In this document: positions 14,703 through 23,092 of the stretch, piece after piece
Layout of the letters: every line of letters begins with the position of its first letter
Position numbering within the stretch: position 1 is the stretch's first letter
Virus record (IMG/VR): IMGVR_UViG_3300031812_000011
Span: 1 to 34,780 of that record
Direction: 5' to 3' (one strand)
From: a virus
DNA length: 34,780 nt
Notes under the pieces: generated by a model
Told to the model about the DNA's origin: nothing
What the model saw: the letters and a program-made list of their open reading frames with translations, nothing else
Databases searched by the model: none
Made by a program: the position numbers and the translations under genes

Positions 14703-16807
14703 GGATCGAGCTCTACCAGCGACGGGTCGGCCCGCCAGGCGTACCGACGCTGGCGACGCCCACGGCCGGTCAGGCGGAGCGGCAGGTGGGCGCGATGGTG
14801 GCAGACGCCGCGTCCGACCTCGCCCACGGGCTGAGCACGCTGGCGCTCGGGCGGTCGCAGGTCGAGGAGGAGGAGGCGCGGGCCTGGACGGCGCAGCGTC
14901 TGGCCGAGGCGCGGCTCGAGTGGCAGCGCCGCGAGGCACAGGCTCGCGAGCAGGCGCCGGCCGGGCTGCAGGGGCACGCGCAGCGGCTCGCGGCGGAGTT
15001 CGATGCGTGGCGGCAGGAGGTCGAGCGAGAGGCCCCTACGCCGGGCGCCAGGCGCCTGCTGTCCGAGCGGCTCGGACTCCTGCGCGCCTCGCTGCTGACC
15101 GACGCCGAGGAGGCCGAGCGCTCGGCGCGGGTCGACGCCACGGTCGCGCAGATGCAGCGGTCCCTGCAGACGCTCGGCGCGGCAGTGGCCGCGAAGCCGT
15201 TGGCGCTGCCGGCCGCGTTGGCGGACATGAACGCGGTTTTGGACGCCGGAGCGCTGCCCGAGCCCCTGAAGGAGAAGTTGCGGCGCGCCGGGGCCGAGGA
15301 GCTGACGCGCGCCGCGATGCTCGCGCAGATCGAGGCGGACCCGGCCGGCGCGCTGCAACTGTTGGCTGAGCCCGGGCTGGCGCTGGACCCGACGCAGCGG
15401 GCTCGGCTGATCGCCGCGGCGCGAGCCGAGGTCGAGCGGCGCGCGCGGGCGGCGCAGGCCGAGGCGCGGGAGCGCGCCCGCGAGGCGCAGTACGAGGCGC
15501 AGATCGACCTGGCCGAGCGGCTGGAACAGCACCAGGCGCAGCTTGCGGTTGGCATCGTGCCGCGCGAGCCGATCGCCGCTGACGAGTTCCAGCGCGCCTA
15601 CGGCCAGCGGTGGGAGCGGCGGTACCAGTCCTACCGCAATCAGGTGGAACAGGTGCGTGCGCTCGGGCGGTTCGGCGAGCTCCCTTTGCCGGAGCAGCGT
15701 GCGGCCTACGCGGCGGCCGTGCGGCGCGCTGAGGAGACGGGTGAGGGCGCAGCACTCCTGCCGGCGATGCAGCGGATCATGGCCGCTCGGCTCCAGGAGG
15801 TGACGCGCGATCCGGCCGGTGTGGTGATGGGGCGGCTGGGGCAGCGCGTGCTCGAGGGGCCGGCCTCGGCTGCGATCCGGACCGCGTGGGAGGCGCAGGG
15901 CGCCGAGCTGGGGCTGCCCGAGCACGCACGTCGGGCCGTGCCCGAGGCGGTCGTGAAGGACGTGGCCGCGCGGTGGGAGGGGGCGACCGACGCGCGCGGC
16001 CTGGTCGAGGCGGTGACGCCGCTGTTCGCGGGTCTGGCTGGACACCCGGCCGAGGCAGCGCTGGCGCGGCAGCTCGACCGGGCAGGGGTGCCGCGGGAGG
16101 TGCTCTACGTGGCGCGAGCGGCCGAGCGCGGCGACATGCGCGACGCGGAACTTCTGGCCGAAGTGCTGCGGTCTAAGCCGGCCAAGCTCGACCGGGACGC
16201 CGAGCGCGATCTGGCGCACGAGCTGGACGCGCAGGCGGATCGTGACGAAGGAGAGCGGGCTGCGCGTGCCAAGGCGCAGGCGGCAGGGCCCGGCGCGCTG
16301 GTCGAGCTCGCGCGCCAGCGCGACCTGCAGGCCGCGGTGGCGCGGTACCTGATCGCAGCGGGGACCCGCACGCGCGAGGCGGTGCGGCGAGCTCGGGAGA
16401 TCGTGCGTGGGCGAGGGCCGGCGCTCTACGCCGAGGGGCTGGCCGCCATCGAACGGCTGCCCGAGGGGCTCGACCCGGACGTGGTCGAGGATGCGCTTGA
16501 TCGTCGGCGCGAGGAGCTGCGGCAGAGCATGACCCTCGAGGAGGTCGCGAAGCTCGGCTTTGTGGAACTGGCGCAGGGGCAGGCCGAACGTGCGGTGCAG
16601 GAGCGCAACTGGCGCGCGACCTGGAACGCCGTGATGGACAACGCGCGCTGGCAGGATCAACCGGACGGGGAGCTGTGGCTGACGATCCAGATGCCGGACG
16701 GGCGCCGCGTGCGGATCGATGACCCGAGGTTCCGGGCGTCACCGCTGCTGCTGATCGATCCCGCCGGCGCCAGGGCTCCGCGCGTGATCCCGCAGGGGGC
16801 GCCGTGA
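14699..16807 (+). CDS. Internal virion protein C (gp15-like ejection protein)
   Basis: This 702-residue protein (T7 gp15 is about 747) is almost entirely helical and rich in Ala, Glu, Arg and Gln. It begins with a short extended segment RIELYQRRVGPPGVPTLATPTAG, the usual opening of gp15-like proteins, and continues with long charged helices carrying repeated AR-EAQ-E heptads, for example residues about 240-300. The C-terminus becomes strand-rich (ELWLTIQMPDGRRVRIDDPRF). It would form the periplasmic tunnel with the next two proteins after ejection. The GTG at 14699 is in a GTGA overlap with the gp14-like gene. The large antisense open frames in this gene come from its base composition. Confidence 0.78.
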   Translation: MRIELYQRRVGPPGVPTLATPTAGQAERQVGAMVADAASDLAHGLSTLALGRSQVEEEEARAWTAQRLAEARLEWQRREAQAREQAPAGLQGHAQRLAAEFDAWRQEVEREAPTPGARRLLSERLGLLRASLLTDAEEAERSARVDATVAQMQRSLQTLGAAVAAKPLALPAALADMNAVLDAGALPEPLKEKLRRAGAEELTRAAMLAQIEADPAGALQLLAEPGLALDPTQRARLIAAARAEVERRARAAQAEARERAREAQYEAQIDLAERLEQHQAQLAVGIVPREPIAADEFQRAYGQRWERRYQSYRNQVEQVRALGRFGELPLPEQRAAYAAAVRRAEETGEGAALLPAMQRIMAARLQEVTRDPAGVVMGRLGQRVLEGPASAAIRTAWEAQGAELGLPEHARRAVPEAVVKDVAARWEGATDARGLVEAVTPLFAGLAGHPAEAALARQLDRAGVPREVLYVARAAERGDMRDAELLAEVLRSKPAKLDRDAERDLAHELDAQADRDEGERAARAKAQAAGPGALVELARQRDLQAAVARYLIAAGTRTREAVRRAREIVRGRGPALYAEGLAAIERLPEGLDPDVVEDALDRRREELRQSMTLEEVAKLGFVELAQGQAERAVQERNWRATWNAVMDNARWQDQPDGELWLTIQMPDGRRVRIDDPRFRASPLLLIDPAGARAPRVIPQGAP

Positions 16808-18528
16808 GCAGCGCGCTGCCGCTGGCTCGACCCGAGGATCTGCGCGAGGCGTGGTCGAGCACGCGGCCCGGGCTGCTCGAGTATCTGGGCGCGCAGGTGC
16901 GCGAGGGATTCGCCAGCACGACGCCGTTCGCGCTCGGCCGGGCTGGAGCCACGCGGGGCCAGGAGCTGCCCACGTTCGGCTTCGAGATGGGCGACCTCTC
17001 CACCGCCGTCCCCTCGGATCTGCCGAGCCTCGAGGAGGCGCGACAGATGGTGGGCGATCGCGAGGAGCTGTTGCCCGTCCTGACTGGCACGCAGAGCCGC
17101 GAGCAGATCCAGACCCTCATCGAGGCCTACGACGCGCGGCGGGCTCGGCAGGACGTGATCGCGCGGCGGCAACCAGGGCTGGGCGAGAGCGTGCTCGGCC
17201 TCGTGGCGCAGCTCGTTGGTGCCCTCCCGGACCCCGTCAACTTCCTGCCGCTGGGTGGCAGTGCCTGGCAGGCCGCGCAAGCGGCGCGGTCGGCCGGGAG
17301 GCTGGCGGCGCTGCGGGCCGGGGCGGCGGCCGGGGCCCGCGAGGGTGTGCTGGGGGCCGCGATCACGGTGCCGTTGGTGGCAGCCGGCGAGCGTGCGATC
17401 GGCTCGGACTACGGGTGGGAGGAGCTCCTCGTCGACCTGGCGGCTGGCGCTGTGGTCGGCGGTGCGCTCGGCGGGGCCGGGCAGTGGTGGGCGGCACGGC
17501 GGCGGACACCGGCTGCCACGGCAGACGCGGCGGCTCCGCCGCCGACGCCGGAGGAGTTCCGTGCGATCCTGGACGCAGTGCCGAGCGAGCTCGTCGACCG
17601 CGCCGCCGCGCGGATCAATCTGGCGGCCGAGCAGGTGCTCGGAGGGGTTCCGGTGCGGGCGGCCGACGTGCCGGACCCGGACCCCGCAGCGCAGCGGGCG
17701 TTGATCCCACGGGTCGCGATCACGGCGCGCGGCCGGGAGGTGCCGGTCACCTACGAGGTGCGCGATCTGTCCGAGCTGATCGCGTCGCACCTCGAGGACA
17801 CGCTGCAGCGGAACCCGCGCTATCCTCGCGAGCTGCAGCCGCGGGACCGGTCGAGTGCGGCGAGCCGAGCGCAGATCCAGCGGATCGCGGACAACCTGGA
17901 CGCCCGGCTGCTCGGCCCGAGTCCATCGGCGGCCGAGGGCGCGCCGATCGTGGACGCGCGCGGGGTGGTGCTGAGCGGCAACGTTCGCCTATTGGCCCTG
18001 GCGAGGGCCTACGCAGACCTGTCGGCGGCCGGGCGGATCGGTGAGTATCGCGCGATGATGGAGGCGCTCGGCTATCGGCCGGGCGAGCGGCCGCGGCCCG
18101 TGCTGGTGCGACGTGCGGACCTCACCGATGAGGAGGCGCGGGCCGTCGCGCGCGAGGCTAACGAGCGGGTCCCGGCGGCGGCTCCGGGTGAGGCCAGCGC
18201 GGCTCCGGCCCGGGCGGCGAGGGCTCCGGCGGCGGCGGGCGGGCGCGACGGCGTGCCAGCGGACGTGCGGACACTGACGGCCGCAGAGGCGCCATCGGCC
18301 CGGGCGGCGGAAGCGCCGGCCGAGGCCATCGCGGCTCCGGGTGCAGCCGGCGACGGTGACGAGGCCGCGGCGCTGGCGCGGGCCGAGCAACAGCTCGCGG
18401 CCATCCCGCGCGACCAAATCCCGGAGGACCTGCGCGCCGAGCTCGACCAGAGCGCGAGCGACCTGGCCAAAGCCGAGGCCGGGGTCGATGCCTGGCAGGC
18501 CGCGGCCGCCTGCATCCTGAGGGCCTGA
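16804..18528 (+). CDS. Ejection protein with DdrB/ParB-like domain
   Basis: This 574-residue internal virion protein starts at the GTG in a GTGA overlap with the gp15-like gene. The N-terminal 230 residues look like a gp16-type core region with a hydrophobic part (about 135-240, several Ala/Gly-rich segments). Residues about 314-405 match the DdrB-like ParB superfamily domain: VTYEVRDLSEL, then ELQPRDRS-AASRAQI, IADNLDARLLG, GAPIVDARGVVLSGNVRLLAL. Other members usually read SGNGR at the last site; here it is SGNVR (V394), in the putative nucleotide-binding turn, which may reduce activity. The C-terminus is Ala/Pro-rich low complexity. It may enter the host with the DNA. T7 gp16 is one protein of about 1318 residues; here the role seems split over this gene and the next. 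Confidence 0.72.
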   Translation: MSSALPLARPEDLREAWSSTRPGLLEYLGAQVREGFASTTPFALGRAGATRGQELPTFGFEMGDLSTAVPSDLPSLEEARQMVGDREELLPVLTGTQSREQIQTLIEAYDARRARQDVIARRQPGLGESVLGLVAQLVGALPDPVNFLPLGGSAWQAAQAARSAGRLAALRAGAAAGAREGVLGAAITVPLVAAGERAIGSDYGWEELLVDLAAGAVVGGALGGAGQWWAARRRTPAATADAAAPPPTPEEFRAILDAVPSELVDRAAARINLAAEQVLGGVPVRAADVPDPDPAAQRALIPRVAITARGREVPVTYEVRDLSELIASHLEDTLQRNPRYPRELQPRDRSSAASRAQIQRIADNLDARLLGPSPSAAEGAPIVDARGVVLSGNVRLLALARAYADLSAAGRIGEYRAMMEALGYRPGERPRPVLVRRADLTDEEARAVAREANERVPAAAPGEASAAPARAARAPAAAGGRDGVPADVRTLTAAEAPSARAAEAPAEAIAAPGAAGDGDEAAALARAEQQLAAIPRDQIPEDLRAELDQSASDLAKAEAGVDAWQAAAACILRA

Positions 18529-21071
18529 TGCCGCTCAAGGACTGCCTCGACGACATCATCCGGGCCGGCAAGGGCAGGTTCGACCGGGCCGAGGCGGAAG
18601 AGATGCTCGAGCACCTGGAGCGGGTGCGCGAGGACCTTCGCCGCCGCGGCGATCCCGAGCTCGCAGAAGCGCTACGGAAATACGCGGCCGAGGCGGCCAA
18701 AGCGGCGCTGACGGATGCACAGCGCGCGCGACGGCAGAAGATCCTCAACATCCTCGCGGCACGGCGGCTGCTGGCGGATGTCGACGCGCTGATAGCGCAG
18801 GGGACGACGCCGTCGCAGGCGGTCCTGACCATCCTCCGCGGCGAGGAGAGCACGAGGATCGGCGCGCGAGCCTCGGTCGAGCGCGCTCGCGCAGCTTACT
18901 CGGGCGAGTTCTTGGGGCCGGTGATCGCGGCGATCGATGCGGATCCCGACCTCGCGCGCCTCCTGCGGCAGCGCTCCTGGGACGGCCGGCCGCGGCCCGA
19001 GCTGGCGGAGTTTCTCGCCCGCGTCGAGCGCGAGATGGAGGCCTCGGTGGGGGGCAAGCCCGCGTCGCAGACGGTCACGGGCGACGCGCGGGCGAAGCGG
19101 CTCGCGGACGTGCTCACGACGCAGCTCGAGCACGCGCGCGTGGAGGCGAACCGGCTCGGCGCTGACGTCGGGCAGCTGGACGGGTACACGCCGCACCAGC
19201 ACGACGCGTGGAGGATTGCACAGGCGCCCGCCGAGGATTGGCTGCGGACGATCAAGGCCGAGCTCGACGTGGAGCGGACGTTCCCGGGCGCGACGCCGGA
19301 GCAGGTGGACGCCGCGCTGCTGTGGATCCGCGACAAGATCATCGCGGGCGACGAAATCGACCCCTTGGCGCATACGCTGCCGGCGGGCAAAGAGCCGCCG
19401 CAGAACATCGCGAATCTGCTCTCGCGATCGCGGTCGCTGCACTTCAAGCCGGGCGGCTGGGAGCGCTACGCGCGTCGGTTCGGCACCGGCGACGTGCTGA
19501 CCGCCTCGGTCCGGAAACTGGAGGACACCGCCCGAGCGGCGGCGCTACTGGAGCGGCTAGGCGCGTCGCCGAGCACGGTGCTGCAGTCGGTGGTGAACGA
19601 GCTGGCGGCGCGGATCCGCAACCGCGGCGGGATGACCGCGGCCACCAAGCGCGACTTGGAGAAGCTGCGCAATCTGACCAGCTCGCCGACGGTGCGGGTG
19701 GCGCTGGGCCTCGAGCAGGCGGTGCGCAGCGAGCGGCTGGCAACGGCAGGGGCCGTCGCGCGCAGCTGGGAGCAGGCCACGAAACTGGGAGGGGCCGTCC
19801 TGTCCGCGAGCACGGACCCGGTGCTGAACTACCTGCAGGCGCGCTACCGCGGAGTGCCAGCCCCGCGGGCGGCCGCACAGGCGTTCCTCGGGCTGTTCGA
19901 GGGCCGGGGCAAGGGTGAGACGCGCCGACTGGGCGCGCTGCTCAACGAAGGGTTCGACGCGTTCACGAACCAGCTGACTTCGGCCTACGCCGACGCGGAG
20001 ACGCTGGCCGGCCGGGCCGGGGCGGTCGCGCGCCTCGTACTCCGATGGCAAGGTCTGGCCGGTTGGACCGACATCGGCCGCGCGGTGGGCCTGCGTATGA
20101 TCCTGCGCGAGGTTGGGGAGTGGGCTGCCAAGCCGATGTCGGCGCTGCGGGTGCGCGAGCGCAACGTGCTGCAGCGGCACGGGATCAGCCCGGCCGAGTG
20201 GGACGCGATGCGCCAGGGCCGCGAGCTCGTCGATGGTCGCCCCCTGCTCACACCGGCCGCGATCATGGCGCTCCCGGACCAGGCGGTGGCGGCGGTGCTG
20301 CGTCCAGGCGAGCTTCCGGAGGAGGCCAAGCGGCGGCTCGCGCGGACGTACCGCGGCCTGATCGCGGACGAGATCTCCGGAGCGATCCTGGAGCCGGGGA
20401 TCGGGACGCGGGCGATCACCACGGGGGGGCTCGAACGCGGCACGCTAGCCGGCGAGGCCGTCAGGGCCCTCATGCAGTTCAAGTCGTTCCCAATCGAGTT
20501 CACCAGGCGCGTGCTGGCGCGGTCCATCTTTGCCCAGCCGGGCTCGACGCGCGCCGAACGCGGCTGGCGCGCAGTCGGCAGTGTTGCCGAGCTCATCGCA
20601 ACGCTGACCGCGGGCGGTCTACTGGCCGCCTGGGCGAAAGATGTTGCCGCCGGCAAATCGCCGAAGGCGGTCGTGACCGACCGCGGCGAGATCAATTGGA
20701 AAACGATTGGCGCTGCGATCGCGCAGTCTGGAGGTCTGGGCATTTTCGGCGACTTTCTCTTTGCTGAAGCGAACCGCGTCGGGCGCGGTCTCGCCGAGAC
20801 GCTGGGCGGGCCGCTGGCGGGCGACGTCGCGCAGGCTTTCGGGCTCGTCACCGAGCTCGTCCACGGCGAGCCTCGGGCCAGTCGCGCGGTCAATCTGCTC
20901 ACTGGCTTGACCCCGAACCTGTGGTACACGCGAGCCGCGACGAACGTGCTCGCGCTGAACGCGCTGCGCGAGTGGGCCGCCCCGGGGTATCTGCGCCGGC
21001 AGGAGACGCGAATGCGGCGGGAGTTCGGGCAGGAGCGGATCCTCCCGGCTGACATCTGGAGCATGCGATGA
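18528..21071 (+). CDS. Large ejection protein (internal core protein D-like)
   Basis: This 847-residue helical protein starts by a TGATG overlap with the previous gene. The N-terminus (about 1-120) is a charged helical bundle; the middle has YTPHQHDAWRI and LAHTLPAGKEPPQNIANLLSRSRSLHFKPGGW, both seen in large internal proteins of podoviruses with long structural operons. The C-terminal third has GWTDIGRAVGLRMIL, LMQFKSFPIEFTRRVLARSIF, and a hydrophobic stretch SVAELIATLTAGGLLAAW, resembling the membrane-active end of gp16-like proteins. It probably forms part of the trans-envelope channel. No lytic transglycosylase motif (E with a following GLxQ) is visible, unlike T7 gp16, so the muralytic function may lie elsewhere. 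Confidence 0.75.
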   Translation: MPLKDCLDDIIRAGKGRFDRAEAEEMLEHLERVREDLRRRGDPELAEALRKYAAEAAKAALTDAQRARRQKILNILAARRLLADVDALIAQGTTPSQAVLTILRGEESTRIGARASVERARAAYSGEFLGPVIAAIDADPDLARLLRQRSWDGRPRPELAEFLARVEREMEASVGGKPASQTVTGDARAKRLADVLTTQLEHARVEANRLGADVGQLDGYTPHQHDAWRIAQAPAEDWLRTIKAELDVERTFPGATPEQVDAALLWIRDKIIAGDEIDPLAHTLPAGKEPPQNIANLLSRSRSLHFKPGGWERYARRFGTGDVLTASVRKLEDTARAAALLERLGASPSTVLQSVVNELAARIRNRGGMTAATKRDLEKLRNLTSSPTVRVALGLEQAVRSERLATAGAVARSWEQATKLGGAVLSASTDPVLNYLQARYRGVPAPRAAAQAFLGLFEGRGKGETRRLGALLNEGFDAFTNQLTSAYADAETLAGRAGAVARLVLRWQGLAGWTDIGRAVGLRMILREVGEWAAKPMSALRVRERNVLQRHGISPAEWDAMRQGRELVDGRPLLTPAAIMALPDQAVAAVLRPGELPEEAKRRLARTYRGLIADEISGAILEPGIGTRAITTGGLERGTLAGEAVRALMQFKSFPIEFTRRVLARSIFAQPGSTRAERGWRAVGSVAELIATLTAGGLLAAWAKDVAAGKSPKAVVTDRGEINWKTIGAAIAQSGGLGIFGDFLFAEANRVGRGLAETLGGPLAGDVAQAFGLVTELVHGEPRASRAVNLLTGLTPNLWYTRAATNVLALNALREWAAPGYLRRQETRMRREFGQERILPADIWSMR

Positions 21072-23092
21072 CGGTGCTATCGCAAAGCCCCACGTGGACG
21101 ACCATCGCGGCGGTGTCGGGCCTGACCCGCTACACGATCCCGTTCAGGGTCGACACCCCGGCGGACCTACGCGTCACGCACGAGACTTCGAGCGGCATTC
21201 GGACCGACTTGGTGCTCGGCACGGATTACACCGTCACGGACCTAGGGCGACCGACCGCGACCCTCATTCTGAACGTGGCGCGGCCCACCGGAGACTACCT
21301 GCACGTGCGGCGCCACACGCTGGCGGTGCAGCCTGTCGACCTGGCCCCGGCCGCGCCGCTGCGCGCCAAGGAGATCGAGCGCGCGCTGGATCGCGCCGCG
21401 CTGGTCGCCCAGGACATTCGCGAGGTCCTGGAGCGAGTGCCACAGGCGGCGTTCCCGCACGGCCCGCGCGGGCTGGTGATCCCGCAGCCAGCCACCGGCC
21501 AGGCCATCGGCTGGAACGACGCGGGGCAGCTCGCGAACGTCCCTGCCCGGACTGGACGCGAGCTGACGCTGGTGCCCGAGGCAGTCGGCGTGTCCCCGCT
21601 GGTGCCAATACCGATTGGAGGCCGCGTGCTCGCGGCTGCGGCGGACGGGCTGTCGCTCGAGTGGGTGCCGCAGGCGTCCGGTGGCGGTGGTGGCGGCGGC
21701 GGCGGAATACCCGAAGCTCCGGTAGACGGTGTCGCCTACGCGCGGCGCAACGCCAGTTGGGTGTCGGCCGACGCGCGCTACGTCGGGCTGCTGGCCAGCG
21801 CGGCGGCGATCCCAGCCGGTACGACCGCCCAGCGCCCCGCGTCGCCGCCGACGGGCGCCACGCGGTGGAATACCACGACCGGGCTCCTGGAGGTGTACGG
21901 CGGCACGAGCTGGATCGGGATCGGCGCGGGCAGCGGGGATCAACTGCGCTGGGCCGATACGGCCGCCGATCTGGGCGGTGGGTCCGGGTTCCTCTGGCCA
22001 GGCCTGTACCGTCGCACGGGGGCGAATTCGTGGGCGTTCGAGCCGCGGATGAACCCCGGACTCATCTACCGGTACCTGCCCGAGCCGAGCGGCGGGGGGC
22101 CGGTGAATGCCGAGCCGTGGTCGCCGGTGCATGTCTTCGGTTCGGCGGCCGCGCACACGTCCCTGTCCGCCCCCAATCTCAGCCTGAATGCCGGCAAAGT
22201 CTTGATCACCGTATTCACGGCTCGCGGCACGTCGCCGCCTCCGGTGGCAAGCGTAACGCATCCGGCGCTGTCGAATTTCGTGACGCGAGACGGACGCCCA
22301 ACGCTCGATGACACGTCCTGGAAAGGTCGCGTGACCGTCATCGAGGCCGATTGTTCTGGCGGTGCGGGCACCCTTACCATCAACCTCGAAGCCGAAAGCT
22401 GGGTGACGATCTGCCACGTACGGCACGTCGCGGCCGAAAAGATCGGTTCGTTCCTAGGTGCCGCACAGTCCGGCCACGTGACGAACGTATCCAGCGTGTC
22501 GGTTTCGCGTACCGGCGGCAACCCGAAAGTGGACCTGGCGCTGGTACACGGCCTGAACAGTGTCGAGGGCGCGATATTCAACGTCTCGCGCGACGAGGCC
22601 TCGCTGCAACGCGGCAATATCTCACCTTGGATCCGCGCCGCCTCGACCAGCGGCGCGAACGACATAGACGACGTTCTGCAAACATTCAGTATTTCCGCCG
22701 GCCAGATCGCTGCGGGACGCGCCGTGATCCTGCAATGGGCCGGGCCCAGCGGTAGTAGTGGCAGCGCTGATTACACGGTGACGCCGGACGACCTGGGCAA
22801 GAAACTCATCTGCCATCCCGGCCTCACCAATTTGACACTGCCGGTCCTCTCGCTGCCGCACGGCAGCGACGCCAACGGGCAGACCGGCATCGAGCACTTC
22901 GTGGCCGTAGAGGTACCGCCGAACGCTACGCTCAAGTTGATCCGCGGCGCTGGCGCAGCGCTCTGGACGGGACCGAACAGCGGCAACGTCGCTCAAGCAA
23001 CTGTGACGTCGAGCGCCACGCAGCGCAAACTGATCGGCCTGATCACGCGGCACGACGGACTGTGGCAGGTGGTGTCGGGCGAGGTCGATTGA
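21068..23092 (+). CDS. Tail fibre protein with T7-type N-terminus
   Basis: This 674-residue protein overlaps the previous gene by ATGA. Residues about 20-130 resemble the T7 gp17 N-terminal adaptor that binds the tail: RYTIPFRVDTPADLRVTH, then LVLGTDYTVTDLGRPTATLIL, and a helix with APLRAKEIERALDRAALVAQDIREVLERV. A nine-glycine run (205-213) ends the tail-binding half. A strand-rich shaft and receptor-binding part follow, with ATRWNTTTGLLEVYGGTSWIGIG (a common fibre repeat). The C-terminal 350 residues have no recognised motif and include a less GC-rich stretch (22150-22700). The fibre recognises the host surface and is likely trimeric; no chaperone or peptidase domain is seen. Confidence 0.83.
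   Translation: MTVLSQSPTWTTIAAVSGLTRYTIPFRVDTPADLRVTHETSSGIRTDLVLGTDYTVTDLGRPTATLILNVARPTGDYLHVRRHTLAVQPVDLAPAAPLRAKEIERALDRAALVAQDIREVLERVPQAAFPHGPRGLVIPQPATGQAIGWNDAGQLANVPARTGRELTLVPEAVGVSPLVPIPIGGRVLAAAADGLSLEWVPQASGGGGGGGGGIPEAPVDGVAYARRNASWVSADARYVGLLASAAAIPAGTTAQRPASPPTGATRWNTTTGLLEVYGGTSWIGIGAGSGDQLRWADTAADLGGGSGFLWPGLYRRTGANSWAFEPRMNPGLIYRYLPEPSGGGPVNAEPWSPVHVFGSAAAHTSLSAPNLSLNAGKVLITVFTARGTSPPPVASVTHPALSNFVTRDGRPTLDDTSWKGRVTVIEADCSGGAGTLTINLEAESWVTICHVRHVAAEKIGSFLGAAQSGHVTNVSSVSVSRTGGNPKVDLALVHGLNSVEGAIFNVSRDEASLQRGNISPWIRAASTSGANDIDDVLQTFSISAGQIAAGRAVILQWAGPSGSSGSADYTVTPDDLGKKLICHPGLTNLTLPVLSLPHGSDANGQTGIEHFVAVEVPPNATLKLIRGAGAALWTGPNSGNVAQATVTSSATQRKLIGLITRHDGLWQVVSGEVD
21675..21706 (+). 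repeat. Gly-linker DNA repeat, copy 1
   Basis: This stretch encodes Ala-Ser followed by nine glycines in the tail fibre gene. It begins GCGTCCGG and continues with GGN codons; the same begins at 23135 in the next gene, with 26 of the first 28 bases the same by hand alignment. It separates the conserved tail-binding half from the variable half of the protein. Confidence 0.7.

Noticed and set aside
14681-16660. 659-codon leftward open frame, opposite the gp15-like gene
   Set aside because: Long antisense frames arise from the high GC at third positions. The product is Arg/Pro/Leu-rich with no domain, while the plus strand encodes a family member at the right place.
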